DNA of 64,000 bases, from the NCBI RefSeq assembly GCF_000012885.1, contig NC_007498.2, positions 1,054,001 through 1,118,000 on the forward strand, given 5' to 3'. Shown here in pieces: positions 1 to 9,825 of this stretch (within the stretch, counting starts at the first letter, position 1; every line of letters begins with the position of its first letter). Source of the stretch: Syntrophotalea carbinolica DSM 2380 (lineage in GTDB: Bacteria; Desulfobacterota; Desulfuromonadia; Desulfuromonadales; Syntrophotaleaceae). The notes beneath the pieces were generated by a model. The model had not been told where the DNA came from. It was given only the letters and a program-made list of their open reading frames with translations, and searched no databases. The translations under genes and the position numbers were made by a program.

Positions 1-54
1 AACCGGTCTGCTTTCCCCTGGATCTCTCCTCCCCTCCCTCCTCCATGTAATAAA

Positions 55-84
55 GGGCCGGATCCTCTCCGGCCCATTTTTTTT
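55..84 (+). terminator. Intrinsic terminator
   Basis: An 8-bp perfect GC-rich stem (GGGCCGGA at 55-62, TCCGGCCC at 68-75) with a 5-nt loop is followed by a run of eight T. It would end a rightward transcript entering from outside the window. The P-type ATPase gene converges on it from the right. Bases 1-54 hold no recognisable coding sequence. Confidence 0.75.
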
Positions 85-123
85 AGCAGACGGATGTACT
101 TTCCCATCCGGCATTGTTTCGGA

Positions 124-2823
124 TTATTTCGCAGGGCTGAACCGCAGGCGGCGCATCACGGCCCATAGCTGCATTAGCAACACGGGAGCTGCCGCGCCCA
201 TGAGAGTTATGATCCACATATCCCTGTTCAAGCCGGTGGTGTGCAGGATTCTCTGTAGTGCCGGCGTGTAGACGGCCAGCAGTTGCAGAACCAGTGTCAG
301 GGAAAAGGCGCCCCACAGGTAGGGCGCTTTGGAAAGGCTGGCGTCAAAACCGAGACCGTTTTTGCGGCGCACGTTGAAAACATGCAGCAACTGGCCGACG
401 GCCAGTGTCATGAAAGCTACGGTGCGGCATTGGGGCAGGCTCAGCCCCTGCTGCACGGTAACTGCGAAAGCGACAAGGGGGCCGAGGGTGATAAACAGTC
501 CTTCTGCGCCAATGCGTAACTTGAAACGTGTTGTTATCAGGCCTTGTGCAGGATTGCGGGGCGGTCGGGTCATGACATCGGTTTCGGGGGCTTCGAATCC
601 CATGGCCAGGGCGGGAAAGACATCGGTGACAAGATTGAGCCACAAAATCTGCAGCGCCACCAGCGGGGTAGGTAATCCCATGAGGATACACAGGAAGATA
701 ACCAGGATCTCGCTCAGATTGCAGGAAAAAAGGTAGTGGATAAACTTGTGGATATTGTCGAAAATGACCCGTCCTTGCCGCACCGCTTCAAGGATGGTGG
801 CGAAACGGTCGTCCAAAAGTACCATGTCCGCAGCCTGTCTGGCGACACTGGTGCCACGTTGCCCCATGGCGACCCCGATATCGGCACGTTTGAGCGCCGG
901 GGCGTCGTTGACGCCGTCACCGGTCATGGCGGTGATCTGATTATCGGCATTGAGGGCGGCGATAATATCGAGTTTGTTACGCGGGGAGATGCGTGCATAG
1001 ACACTGCAGATGCGCAATCTCGCCGTCAGTTCGGGAACGGTCATGTGCGCCAGTTCCAGGCCGCTGGTGACGCTTTCGTCAGGGCTGCCGATGCCGACCC
1101 GTCGCGCGATGGCCAGGGCGGTATCGGCCTGGTCGCCGGTAAGCATGATGGTGCGGATACCAGCCGCGCGTGCCATGCCGATGGCGTCGGCTACATCGGG
1201 GCGGGGAGGATCGAGGATGCCGGCCAGGCCCAGAAAAGTCATGCCGGAAAGGATCGTCTCGGACAGAGGGCCGGTCGGTGGCGATGTTTTTCGGGCTAAT
1301 CCCAGCACGCGCAAACCCTCGGCGGCCAGGCGGGAGTTTTCCCGGCATATGGAAGCCTTGAGGGATTCATCCAGGGGGGCCTCGCCACTATTTTGCCGGA
1401 TGCTGCGGCACATGCCAAGTACCACGTCCGGTGCTCCCTTGAGGTAGATGACCTCGCCTTTTTCCGGAGTGGCGCAGCGTACCGCCATGTATCGCAGATC
1501 GGAATCGAAAGGCAGTTCATCCCGGCGCTGCCAGCCGGCAGCTGTTAAGGCTTCCCGCTCCAGACCGGCTTTGCAGGCGGCTGTGACCAGGGCGCCTTCG
1601 GTAGGATCCCCGATCAAGGACCACTGCCCCTGAGTTTCGGAAAGACTGGCATTGCTGCACAGCGCTCCGGCCCGTAAAAAGTCTCGCAGCGTTTCATCGG
1701 CGGCGCTGTCGAGAGGCTTTTCCCCTTCCCAAAATCTGCCGGTGGGAGCATAGCCCGTGCCCTCGACCCGGATATGCCGGTCCGGTAGGGCGATGTCCTG
1801 CAGGGTCATCTGGTTTTCGGTCAGGGTGCCGGTTTTATCGGTGCAGATCACCGTGGTGGAGCCGAGGGTTTCCACGGCGGGCAGGCTTTTGACCAGGGCC
1901 CGGTGCCTGGCCATGCGCCACATACCGATGGCCAGGGTCACAGTGGCCACCGCCGGCAGTCCTTCGGGAACCGCGGCAATGGCCAGGGCGATGCCGGTTT
2001 TGAGCATTTCGGCCCAGGGCCGTCCGCCGAGAATGCCGGTGCCGGACACAACGGCGGTAATCGCCAGCGTCAGCACCACCAGAAATCTTCCGGTGCGTTC
2101 CAGGCGTTCCTCAAGTGGACTCGGTTCCTCTTTGGTCGTTGCTAGCATGTCCGAGATCTTGCCGACCTCGGTGGCGGTACCCGTCGCGACCACCACGGCC
2201 GCGCCGTTGCCGCGCGTGACAGCGGTGCCCATAAAGACCATATTCCGGCATTCGGCCAGCGGCACCTCGCCACGGATGGGCTCGACGGTTTTGCCGGAGG
2301 GGGTCGATTCCCCGGTAAGCAGAGACTCGTCGACGGCCAGGTTGTCGGCTTCGAACAACCGACCGTCGGCGGTGACGAGATCGCCTTCTTCAAGCACCAG
2401 GATGTCGCCGGCGACCACTTCTTCCGCGGCAATCTGGCGCAGTCGCCCGCCGCGTAGCACCTTGGCGGTGGTTTTGACCATCTGCTGCAGGCTCTCCACC
2501 GATTTCTCCGCGCGATATTCGGTGATGAAGCCGAACAGGGTGTTAAGCACTACGACGGCCAAAACCGCCAGGCCTTCCAGAATCTCCCCGAGGAAGAAAG
2601 ATATCCCTGCGGCAGTCAGCAGCAGCACTACGATGATATTGCGTACCTGGCGCAGGATGATTTCCCAGGCCGAGATGGGTTTGCCGCGGGCGATAAGGTT
2701 GCGCCCGTAACGGGCCAGGCGGCGGCGAGCCTGCTGCGCGGTCAGGCCTTTCCGCAGGTCGGTATTCTGCCGCTTGGCAACTTCGGCGGCACTTTGGTGA
2801 GTGGGGTAGAGAGAATCGTTCAT
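124..2823 (-). CDS. P2-type cation-transporting ATPase (calcium-type)
   Basis: An 899-residue inner-membrane P-type ATPase that moves cations at the cost of ATP. The actuator loop has TGES, the M4 segment has PEGLPA, the phosphorylation motif DKTGT has Asp at about residue 329, and the hinge [11 protein letters not shown] is present. The M6 segment NLVTDVFPA is typical of P2 pumps (PacL/SERCA-like Ca2+ or Ca2+/Mn2+ ATPases). There is no N-terminal heavy-metal domain and no CPC motif, so a copper or cadmium pump is unlikely. The frame is open upstream to 2943, but the ATG at 2823 begins a normal family N-terminus ([10 protein letters not shown]) and was chosen although its ribosome site is weak. 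The gene stands alone; the ion is inferred from the family. Confidence 0.9.
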   Translation of the reverse strand: MNDSLYPTHQSAAEVAKRQNTDLRKGLTAQQARRRLARYGRNLIARGKPISAWEIILRQVRNIIVVLLLTAAGISFFLGEILEGLAVLAVVVLNTLFGFITEYRAEKSVESLQQMVKTTAKVLRGGRLRQIAAEEVVAGDILVLEEGDLVTADGRLFEADNLAVDESLLTGESTPSGKTVEPIRGEVPLAECRNMVFMGTAVTRGNGAAVVVATGTATEVGKISDMLATTKEEPSPLEERLERTGRFLVVLTLAITAVVSGTGILGGRPWAEMLKTGIALAIAAVPEGLPAVATVTLAIGMWRMARHRALVKSLPAVETLGSTTVICTDKTGTLTENQMTLQDIALPDRHIRVEGTGYAPTGRFWEGEKPLDSAADETLRDFLRAGALCSNASLSETQGQWSLIGDPTEGALVTAACKAGLEREALTAAGWQRRDELPFDSDLRYMAVRCATPEKGEVIYLKGAPDVVLGMCRSIRQNSGEAPLDESLKASICRENSRLAAEGLRVLGLARKTSPPTGPLSETILSGMTFLGLAGILDPPRPDVADAIGMARAAGIRTIMLTGDQADTALAIARRVGIGSPDESVTSGLELAHMTVPELTARLRICSVYARISPRNKLDIIAALNADNQITAMTGDGVNDAPALKRADIGVAMGQRGTSVARQAADMVLLDDRFATILEAVRQGRVIFDNIHKFIHYLFSCNLSEILVIFLCILMGLPTPLVALQILWLNLVTDVFPALAMGFEAPETDVMTRPPRNPAQGLITTRFKLRIGAEGLFITLGPLVAFAVTVQQGLSLPQCRTVAFMTLAVGQLLHVFNVRRKNGLGFDASLSKAPYLWGAFSLTLVLQLLAVYTPALQRILHTTGLNRDMWIITLMGAAAPVLLMQLWAVMRRLRFSPAK

Positions 2824-3044
2824 GGTTTTTTCAGTATAGCTGAAAAGACGCGCCAAGCTGTCAACCGAACTGGAATTATTCGTATCTTTATACGAAAAAG
2901 AGAGGGCTCTTTTTGGGGCAATACCTTTAAGAAAAACAAGCAAAAGACGAATTTTTTACTCGGCCAACAGAGCAAGGGCAACAGGGACGTTGACAAAAGT
3001 CAGTATTTGAAATGTAAAGGAGCGATTCCTGAAATCTTTTCCGT

Positions 3045-6000
3045 TCAGTGCTTATTGGTCTTCTGAACAGAACGATTTCGTTCCTCTTTGATTTTTCTAA
3101 ACTCCGCCTCCAGATCCTTGTTGATAATCACCGAAGGTTCATTTTGTTCGCCACTCTTTCCAAAGCGCTGTCGAATATGCTCCTGCAACGTCTCGAGCCC
3201 CGCGGATGCGGAACCATATAGTGCAAGAAACGCAAGAACGGGACCGCCGATGACGAGAGTATATCCATACGCATTCAGGGCAAACTCAAGAACGGTGCTC
3301 CCCTCTCTCGCCTCGGTAAGCGACCAGAAAACACTGCCGTCCCTGAAATTTTCCGCTTCGCTAAAGTGAAAATCGTATGCTTTTAAAACCGTCTCAAATT
3401 CCGCGGTTAAACCGAAGTATTCCGTCAGAATGGTGTCGCTGACGATGCCACGCGCCAGAAGTTCTCCGGCAAGGGGATATGCGGACAAACTCTCCAGCCG
3501 TTCGCGATAGGGACGATCCACCGTCAATCCGAAGCGAACGAGTTCCGTGACATTGCGGTTGCTGTTTATCTCATCGCTGAAGAAAAGTTCCTTGTCGCCT
3601 ATCCGGTGCGCCACCTCGTGGATCGGCCGCGAATTGTAAGCCGCACTCTCCTCATGCACTTCGAGCGAACCGGTCCCTTCGTCAAAGCGTTGAATAATGC
3701 CTTGCATCTCTCCCAACACCCGCGAGTAGACCTTTTTCCTTTCCATCAGTTTGGGCTTGTACTCCAGGGCCGAGAACACGGTTTCGCGCAAAGGGTCTTT
3801 GCCGGAAAAATGATATTCATCCATCATGCGATAAACCGCTTCTTTATCCAATCTTTCCCGTCGGCAAAGATCATTAACCGCCACGCGCTTTTCCCGATTC
3901 CAATAGCCGGTGAACATTTCCTCCAGGTCCTGGTCGGCCGTGAGTTGCGGCATGTATTCGGCAATGAAGCGCTCGATCAACTCCCGCTTGCTCCGCAGTT
4001 GCGCCTCTCGACCCAGCATTTCCAACACCGTCCGCACGGAGTCGGCGCCGGGTTGTGCCGAACCGGTCTGCTGCTTGCGGTATTGAATGTCGCTCAGCAG
4101 CTTGACGATATAGCCGACGTTCACTTCGTCGCGCCGGATCAGTTCGAGCTGAAAGTCGATCTCCTCGATGATGGACGCGCCCTCCTGCCAGGCATGGGTC
4201 CGATCGTAAATATCGAGATACTTGCTCTTGTAGTCCTCGAATCTCTGTTCGGTCAGCTCCAGGTCGCTCCAGCTGAAATCGTTAAAGGGTTTGAGCTTGT
4301 TCAGGGTCACGATCAACTGACGGAACGCTTTGACATAGGCCAGCTGTTCCTCCTCGGTAAACAGCCCATTGACCGCATCGGGCGTTGCGGCGATCTCCAA
4401 CAGGTGCCGAACGCCCTGATTGAAGCGCTCCATATACACTTCGTAAGGCTCCATCAGGACATCTTCGCTGGCCTCGGTATCGCAGAAAAGTCGGATCGCC
4501 TCGTCGGTGTTCTCTTTGAGATTGCGGAAGCAGACGATGTTTCCCTGCGATTTAAGCTCGCCGAGGATACGGTTGGTGCGGGAATACGCCTGGATCAGAC
4601 CGTGATATTTCAGGTTCTTGTCCACGTAGAGGGTGTTGATCTTCTTGGCGTCGAAGCCGGTGAGAAACATGTTGACCACCAGCAGAATGTCGGCCCGGTC
4701 CTTGTCCTTGAAGCTTTCTTTCTCCCGCTCCTTGAAACGCTTGGCGATATCCTTGTAATAGGTATAGAACGCCTTGCTGTCCCTGACCGAATGCTGCGTG
4801 CGGTACAGGGCATTGTAATCGGCCACATACTCTTCCAGCTTTTCGCGGCTGTGTCTGCTCTCCGGGGCATCGACGCGGATATCGAAATCGGGCTCGCCGA
4901 TCAGGCCGTTGGCGTCCTGATCTTCCTCGTTGGGGTCAAAAGTGAACACACTGACCACCCGCAGGTCGTGCTCGCCGGCCTGTTTCTTGCGTTTGAAGAT
5001 ATCGTAATACCTGGTCAGCGTCGCGACATTGCCTGCGCACATGATGGCCGAGAAGCGGCGGTTGTGGGTTTTACGATTGTGATGGGCGATGATCCAGTCG
5101 ACAACCCCGGTCAGTCGTGCTTCGTTTTCGAAAAACGCTTTTTTGTCGATGGACGCGACCTGCTCGTCTATCAGGGTGCCGTCCCTGCGTTTGAGCTTGC
5201 CCCAGTATTCCACCGAAAACTTGAGGACGTTTTCGTCCCTGATGGCATCGGTGATGACATACTTGTGCAGACATTTTTCAAACAGGCTCTTGGTGGTGCG
5301 CTTGCCATGTTTGTTGAAGGTGGCATTCTCGGCAAAAATCGGCGTGCCGGTAAATCCGAAGAGTTGCGCCTTGGTGAAATAGTTGACGATATTCTTGTGC
5401 GTATCGCCAAACTGCGAACGGTGGCACTCGTCGAAGATGAACACCACGCGCTTATCCCTGAGCGCCTCCATGGCCTTTTCATGCCTCGGCTTCTTGATGG
5501 CGGTGTTCAGCTTCTGAATGGTGGTGACGATCAGCGAGTTATCGCCCGCCATCTGTTTCACCAGGGTTCTGGTATTGTCCGTCCCATCGACACTGCCCGG
5601 ACTGAAAAAATTGAACTCCTCGGTGGTCTGGTAATCGAGATCGGCGCGGTCGACCACAAAAACCACCTTATACACCTTGGGCAGATGCGTCAGGATCTGC
5701 GCCGCCTTGAAGCTGGTCAGCGTCTTCCCGGAGCCGGTGGTGTGCCAGATATAGCCGTTTTTGCGCCCGTTTTTCACCCGCTCGACGATCGCCTCGACCG
5801 CGTAATACTGATAGGGCCGCAACACCATCAGCAGCTTGTGCGATTCGTGCAAAACGATGTATTTGCAGATCATCTTGGAGAGATGGCACTTTTCCAGGAA
5901 CAAATCGGCAAATTGGTCGAGCTGGGTCACCGGCTGGTTGTTTTCCCTGGCCCAATAGAAGGTCTGCTTGAATTCCTGCTTGCGGTTATTGGCGTAGTAC

Positions 6001-6929
6001 TTGGTGTTCTTGCCGTTGGAGATGACGAACAGCTGCACATAGTTGAACAGGCCGTTTTCCGCCCAGAAGGAATGGCGCTGGTAACGGTTGATCTGGTTGA
6101 AGGCTTCCTTCAGCTCGATGCCGCGCCGTTTCAGTTCGATCTGCGCTAGCGGCAGGCCGTTGATCAGCAGGGTCACGTCGTAACGATTCAGATACCTGCC
6201 GTTCTGGCTGACCTGACGGGTGACCTGGTACTGGTTGCGGCACCAGTGTTCCACGTTCAGAAACTGCAGGTAACAGGTTGAACCGTCGTCGCGGTGCAGC
6301 AAAAAGCGATCGCGCAGGGTCTTGGCACGTTGGAAGACGTTCCCCTTGTCGAGATGGCTGAGCACCCGCGTAAATTCCGCCTCGCTCAGCGTCTGTCCTT
6401 TGAGTTCCTTCTCGTTGTGAATCTCGAGCTGCCTTTTGAGATTGGTTCGCAACGCATCGGCGTTGTTGATGGATACACGCTCCCACCCGAGGCCCTGCAG
6501 CCGTTTGATCAGGTTCTCTTCGAGTTGGGCTTCGGATTGAATGCCCTCGGTTTCGTATGTCTTGCGCTTGCGCAGTTGCGCCTGTTCGGCGCGGTAGGCG
6601 GCCGCGCTGTAGAACTCGACGCCGACCCGCTCGATATGGTCGAGAAGGCTCTCGTTTTCGATGTAGTCGATCAGGGAAAGATCAACCCCCCAGGGCAACC
6701 CCAGGTCCTCAAGGGCACTGGAGACCTTGTGCAGAAACTTCAGCGTTTTTCCGTCGGTGAGATGGAGGGTGAGGTCGATATCGGAGCCGGGGCGAGGCGT
6801 CCCCTTGGCGCGCGAACCGTAGAGCACGGCCCGGTCGATTTCCGGAAAGCGGGCAAAGATTTTCCGGATATCCTCAACCGTTTTGCGCGGCAGGCCGTAA
6901 AGGCTGTCTTCGGAGGCAGGCTTCGTCAT
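3045..6929 (-). CDS. hsdR: MNT nucleotidyltransferase-HsdR fusion: type I restriction motor subunit
   Basis: A 1294-residue protein made of two normally separate proteins. Residues 1-107 are a complete minimal nucleotidyltransferase (MNT, HI0073/MntA type): GSRAKG at 38-43, Asp50 and Asp52 in SDID, and a third acidic residue at Asp83. After a basic linker, residues from about 130 match the start of HsdR, the type I endonuclease and translocase subunit. The nuclease site is Asp251, Glu265 and Lys267 (IELK), Walker A TTGSGKT is at 397-403, and DECH is at 500-503, followed by GFTGTP and the usual C-terminal helical region. The fusion is in one uninterrupted frame. The start overlaps the HEPN stop by four bases (ATGA), the usual order for a HEPN-MNT pair. 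No hsdS is visible and hsdM is only a stub at 9992-10099, so restriction would need subunits from elsewhere. Domain calls are firm; what the fusion does is inference. Confidence 0.93.
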   Translation of the reverse strand: MTKPASEDSLYGLPRKTVEDIRKIFARFPEIDRAVLYGSRAKGTPRPGSDIDLTLHLTDGKTLKFLHKVSSALEDLGLPWGVDLSLIDYIENESLLDHIERVGVEFYSAAAYRAEQAQLRKRKTYETEGIQSEAQLEENLIKRLQGLGWERVSINNADALRTNLKRQLEIHNEKELKGQTLSEAEFTRVLSHLDKGNVFQRAKTLRDRFLLHRDDGSTCYLQFLNVEHWCRNQYQVTRQVSQNGRYLNRYDVTLLINGLPLAQIELKRRGIELKEAFNQINRYQRHSFWAENGLFNYVQLFVISNGKNTKYYANNRKQEFKQTFYWARENNQPVTQLDQFADLFLEKCHLSKMICKYIVLHESHKLLMVLRPYQYYAVEAIVERVKNGRKNGYIWHTTGSGKTLTSFKAAQILTHLPKVYKVVFVVDRADLDYQTTEEFNFFSPGSVDGTDNTRTLVKQMAGDNSLIVTTIQKLNTAIKKPRHEKAMEALRDKRVVFIFDECHRSQFGDTHKNIVNYFTKAQLFGFTGTPIFAENATFNKHGKRTTKSLFEKCLHKYVITDAIRDENVLKFSVEYWGKLKRRDGTLIDEQVASIDKKAFFENEARLTGVVDWIIAHHNRKTHNRRFSAIMCAGNVATLTRYYDIFKRKKQAGEHDLRVVSVFTFDPNEEDQDANGLIGEPDFDIRVDAPESRHSREKLEEYVADYNALYRTQHSVRDSKAFYTYYKDIAKRFKEREKESFKDKDRADILLVVNMFLTGFDAKKINTLYVDKNLKYHGLIQAYSRTNRILGELKSQGNIVCFRNLKENTDEAIRLFCDTEASEDVLMEPYEVYMERFNQGVRHLLEIAATPDAVNGLFTEEEQLAYVKAFRQLIVTLNKLKPFNDFSWSDLELTEQRFEDYKSKYLDIYDRTHAWQEGASIIEEIDFQLELIRRDEVNVGYIVKLLSDIQYRKQQTGSAQPGADSVRTVLEMLGREAQLRSKRELIERFIAEYMPQLTADQDLEEMFTGYWNREKRVAVNDLCRRERLDKEAVYRMMDEYHFSGKDPLRETVFSALEYKPKLMERKKVYSRVLGEMQGIIQRFDEGTGSLEVHEESAAYNSRPIHEVAHRIGDKELFFSDEINSNRNVTELVRFGLTVDRPYRERLESLSAYPLAGELLARGIVSDTILTEYFGLTAEFETVLKAYDFHFSEAENFRDGSVFWSLTEAREGSTVLEFALNAYGYTLVIGGPVLAFLALYGSASAGLETLQEHIRQRFGKSGEQNEPSVIINKDLEAEFRKIKEERNRSVQKTNKH

Positions 6930-7336
6930 AGGCCTTTTTCAGACAGTTGATTGAGCTTGGCGTTCAGTTTGCAAAAACTTTCGAAATAGGCATCGACAAT
7001 GGCCGTAACGATTTTTTTGGTCACCTCTTCGTTATAGGTGTGCGAGCTGGCGTTGCGGCTTTCGATCATCTCCAGCCAGACCTCGCCGTCTTCGACCAGA
7101 CCGACTTCAAAGGCTTTTCTTGCCACGTTCTTCGAACCATACAGCTCGGTGTAGCCCTGATCCTCCAGGAAATCCTTCTGGGTTTTCCAGGCAAGTTCAT
7201 GGTTGTATTCAAAGGACTGAATCAGACCCTGTTCCTCCAGTTCATTCAGCTCTTCCTTCTCCATGAACCTGGTCAGCTGCGCCAGGGCACGGTTCCAGTT
7301 GTGCAGACGCTGAATCCAGCGGATGTCTTCTGTCAT
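6926..7336 (-). CDS. HEPN-family partner of the MNT domain (putative toxin, NTase substrate-binding protein)
   Basis: A 136-residue all-helical protein of the HI0074 / NTase substrate-binding family (PF08780 type). It carries the HEPN RNase signature RX4HXY as Arg94, His99 and Tyr101 (RNASSHTY), plus the conserved ELAWK segment at 47-51. In characterised HepT-MntA pairs the HEPN protein is an RNase toxin, and the MNT partner silences it by adenylylating the Tyr of this motif. All those residues are present here. The gene ends inside the start codon of the MNT-HsdR gene and starts 26 bases after the SWIM gene, so the three are probably co-transcribed. Toxicity itself is inferred from the family. 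Confidence 0.85.
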   Translation of the reverse strand: MTEDIRWIQRLHNWNRALAQLTRFMEKEELNELEEQGLIQSFEYNHELAWKTQKDFLEDQGYTELYGSKNVARKAFEVGLVEDGEVWLEMIESRNASSHTYNEEVTKKIVTAIVDAYFESFCKLNAKLNQLSEKGL

Positions 7337-7362
7337 TAACTCTGCTCCTCAGGCATGTTCAA

Positions 7363-9288
7363 TCACACCAGCTTACGGTTTTTCGTCAACTCATCCAACA
7401 CCTGCATCAAGCGGCGCTTGGCTTTATGACGGATACGCAGATCCTGGATCAGCGCTGTCCAATCGCCTTGTCGGGCGGTCTGTTGAAAAACTTGGTGCAT
7501 TTTGCGCAGGTATTTGGCTGCTTCCTTATAGGCCTTCGGTTTAACCTGCCCGATCAGGCTTTCGGCGATCGTGTGCCAAATCCGCAACGCGATATCGGGA
7601 TGACTGGCGGCAACCGCCTTGGCCAACGCCTCATCGACACTGTAGCCCCAATGTCTGGCGGCAGGTCGCTCCTGGTAGATTGCTACCGCATCATCGAGGC
7701 GTTTTTCCAGAATGGCGATCTCGATCAAAAGCTCCCAATTCGGGAAATTCAAACGTCGTGAAGGAGTTTGGGCCTGTTCGAATTCGATCTCCGGCACCGG
7801 CAAAGGCCACGAGAGATGAAATCCGTCTTTGACGGGCAGATTTCCCGTCCGAAGATAATCGAGCACAGCACAACGAACCGCTTGCCAGACATCGATTTTC
7901 TCTGCCGCTTCCTTCAAGGCAAGGTAAGCCTCATCCGAAGGGTGTCTGAAAAAATCCTGGGACCGGTAAGCGGCAACCAGATCAAAACGTCCTTCGTCCG
8001 TGGCGAGTTTTCGCAGCTGGCGTTGCAAACCGTCGGCGATACCGGGGGCCTTTTTAATGGTCTTCCGAAAACCTTTGATGCACCATGCTCGCGCCCGGTC
8101 AAAATCCCCGGCGTTACGCAAAGCTTTCACCAGTTCTTTATAACAGTGGGTATGGGGTGCCTCTCGCTCCAGCAGGGGGATAACCTTAGCGGTTTGCTCC
8201 GCTCGAACGTAGACATCGCGCAGCCGGAGAACCAGTCGCTCACGATAATACCGTTTCGAGAATTCACTCGTTTTCGACACCTTCAATCGACCGAGCATCT
8301 CCTCGATGGCCGCAGCCACCTCGCGCCAGTGCTGCGGCGTATAACGCGGATTGTTGACAATCGAATCGATATCCCCGAGCAAGCCGTACTGATCGTCAAG
8401 TTCATGCTTGGCCAGCCACAGCAATTGTTCAGCAGGCGACAGGGATGTTTGCGGCAACGCCTTAAGGACGATTGCAAGACACGCGGAAATCGCCTCGGCG
8501 GTCATGCCTTCGTCATCGGATTGCTCCACCTGCTCAATGCCGCGCGTCCAGAGTTCCTCTCCCAACTCCATCACCGCATCGGCGTTGCCATTGTTGAGCA
8601 GCGCCAGCAGCTGTTTTTCCAGATGGGAATAGTCGGGCAGGTTCCCTCGATGTTCCCAATGGCTATACCAGGCCTCCTGGGCCGTGAGTTTGCGAATTTC
8701 CTTGCGCAATGAGCGCACCAGCTGGTCCACCTTTCCGCTTTCGAGTTGCCCCTTCTCGCGAATTCGCCGGGCCACATCGGGAAACTCGCCGGCCAGGTTT
8801 ACGAGCAAGCGCTGCAGCTGGTCGCGGGATTTTTCCGCCAGCAGCTTTTCGAGGTTTTGTGCAGATTTGATCGTACCGGGTGCCGGCGGGACGAAAGAGG
8901 GTGCGGTGTCATCTTCATCGTCCCAATCATCCTGTGCCGTTTCGAAGGCCTCCAGATACAGCTCGTCATCCGGAGCAAGCAGCGGTATCTCCTTGCGCTG
9001 CCTGATCCGGGAGGCCGCCGCCAGCAATACGGCCACGGCGTGTTTGCATGGACCGTAATCGTAAGGGCAGGTGCAGTTGTAATCGAAATCAGCCTGCCCC
9101 TCGTGCCGGACCCAGGTGGCATACTCGTCGTTACCGGAAACCCACGCGACCAGCGTGCCGTCTTCGGTTCGCGAAAGCTGCGATACGCAAGAGGTATAGT
9201 CTTTGCCGCGCTGGTAGATCCTGTCGCCGGCCCAGTCCCGCAGGTCTTCGTGGGTAAGGTCTTTAAATTTTTCGCGAATAGATTGCAT
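7363..9288 (-). CDS. SWIM zinc-finger protein of unknown function
   Basis: A 641-residue protein with a SWIM zinc finger near the N-terminus, CXCX6CXH formed by Cys72, Cys74, Cys81 and His83 (CTCPYDYGPCKH). The rest is helical and resembles repeat-rich scaffolds, with an acidic stretch (DDWDDEDD) soon after the finger. SWIM domains are thought to bind DNA or proteins and often sit beside helicases, but this family has no assigned activity. It precedes the HEPN and MNT-HsdR genes in the same direction with a short gap. The ATG at 9288 has a purine-rich ribosome site lying at the edge of the C-rich repeat block, so its native promoter was probably altered when that block arrived. Any role in defence rests on position only. 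Confidence 0.75.
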   Translation of the reverse strand: MQSIREKFKDLTHEDLRDWAGDRIYQRGKDYTSCVSQLSRTEDGTLVAWVSGNDEYATWVRHEGQADFDYNCTCPYDYGPCKHAVAVLLAAASRIRQRKEIPLLAPDDELYLEAFETAQDDWDDEDDTAPSFVPPAPGTIKSAQNLEKLLAEKSRDQLQRLLVNLAGEFPDVARRIREKGQLESGKVDQLVRSLRKEIRKLTAQEAWYSHWEHRGNLPDYSHLEKQLLALLNNGNADAVMELGEELWTRGIEQVEQSDDEGMTAEAISACLAIVLKALPQTSLSPAEQLLWLAKHELDDQYGLLGDIDSIVNNPRYTPQHWREVAAAIEEMLGRLKVSKTSEFSKRYYRERLVLRLRDVYVRAEQTAKVIPLLEREAPHTHCYKELVKALRNAGDFDRARAWCIKGFRKTIKKAPGIADGLQRQLRKLATDEGRFDLVAAYRSQDFFRHPSDEAYLALKEAAEKIDVWQAVRCAVLDYLRTGNLPVKDGFHLSWPLPVPEIEFEQAQTPSRRLNFPNWELLIEIAILEKRLDDAVAIYQERPAARHWGYSVDEALAKAVAASHPDIALRIWHTIAESLIGQVKPKAYKEAAKYLRKMHQVFQQTARQGDWTALIQDLRIRHKAKRRLMQVLDELTKNRKLV

Positions 9289-9301
9289 TGCCCTGTCTTT
9301 C

Positions 9302-9472
9302 CCCCCCTGCGTCGGACCCCCCTGCGTCGGACCCCCCTGCTCGCTACGCTCGCTTCCCCCCTATAAATAAGGGGGATACTGTTTTTGTCTTTTATTCCCC
9401 CTGCGCAGTAGGGGAGATACCGTTTAGTTTTTTATCCCCCCTGCGAAGTAGGGGGGACAGAGGGGGGTCCCA
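9302..9472. repeat. Left C-rich direct-repeat block flanking the DUF559 gene
   Basis: Two copies of a 15-base C-rich unit (CCCCCCTGCGTCGGA) lead into a 34-base segment at 9331-9364 that recurs at 9893-9926 with one mismatch. Three short palindromes follow, of the form CCCCCTGC..GTAGGGG, ending in GGGGGGACAGAGGGGGG. The block has the same orientation as its partner on the other side of the DUF559 gene. Its end also encodes the last residues of the DUF559 protein. Confidence 0.8.
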
Positions 9473-9809
9473 ATATCTCCACCAATCGCGCATAAACCCC
9501 TTCAATATTCTCCATCACTTCTCTGTTGCTGAACCGGACAACGTGCAGACCGAGGCCTTGTAAATAAACGGTGCGGTCGGCATCGTAGGCCTGAGCTTCA
9601 CCCGGCATATGGCTCTCACCGTCAATTTCGATGACCAGCTTGTGAGAGGCGCAGTAAAAGTCGACAATATAAGGGCCGAACGGGCGTTGCCGCCGGAATC
9701 GGTGCGGCAACTGCTTCAGACACTGATACCACATCCGTTTTTCCGGTTCGGTCATGTTCGAACGCATTTCACGAGCGCGTGGGATCAATTTTCGGGTGTA
9801 GGTTTTCAT
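9432..9809 (-). CDS. DUF559 (Vsr-like endonuclease fold) protein
   Basis: A 125-residue DUF559 protein, a family with the very-short-patch-repair endonuclease fold. Visible hallmarks are the N-terminal ARxMRxNMTxxExxxW region, PFGPYIVDFYC, then KLVIEIDGESH, in which the Asp and Glu are the expected metal ligands, and the C-terminal VVRFSNREVMENIEGV. The last dozen residues (GPPSVPPTSQGG) are encoded by the flanking C-rich repeat, so the frame has been extended into repeat DNA. Direct copies of that repeat lie on both sides of the gene. Such genes often occur as scattered solitary insertions. The cellular role is unknown; mobility with the repeats is inference. Confidence 0.8.
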   Translation of the reverse strand: MKTYTRKLIPRAREMRSNMTEPEKRMWYQCLKQLPHRFRRQRPFGPYIVDFYCASHKLVIEIDGESHMPGEAQAYDADRTVYLQGLGLHVVRFSNREVMENIEGVYARLVEILGPPSVPPTSQGG

Positions 9810-9825
9810 TGCGCGCCTGTGTCGG

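Noticed and set aside
3606-6149. 847-codon plus-strand open frame
   Set aside because: It is the exact antisense of HsdR, whose motifs are all on the minus strand; the plus frame shows no domain.
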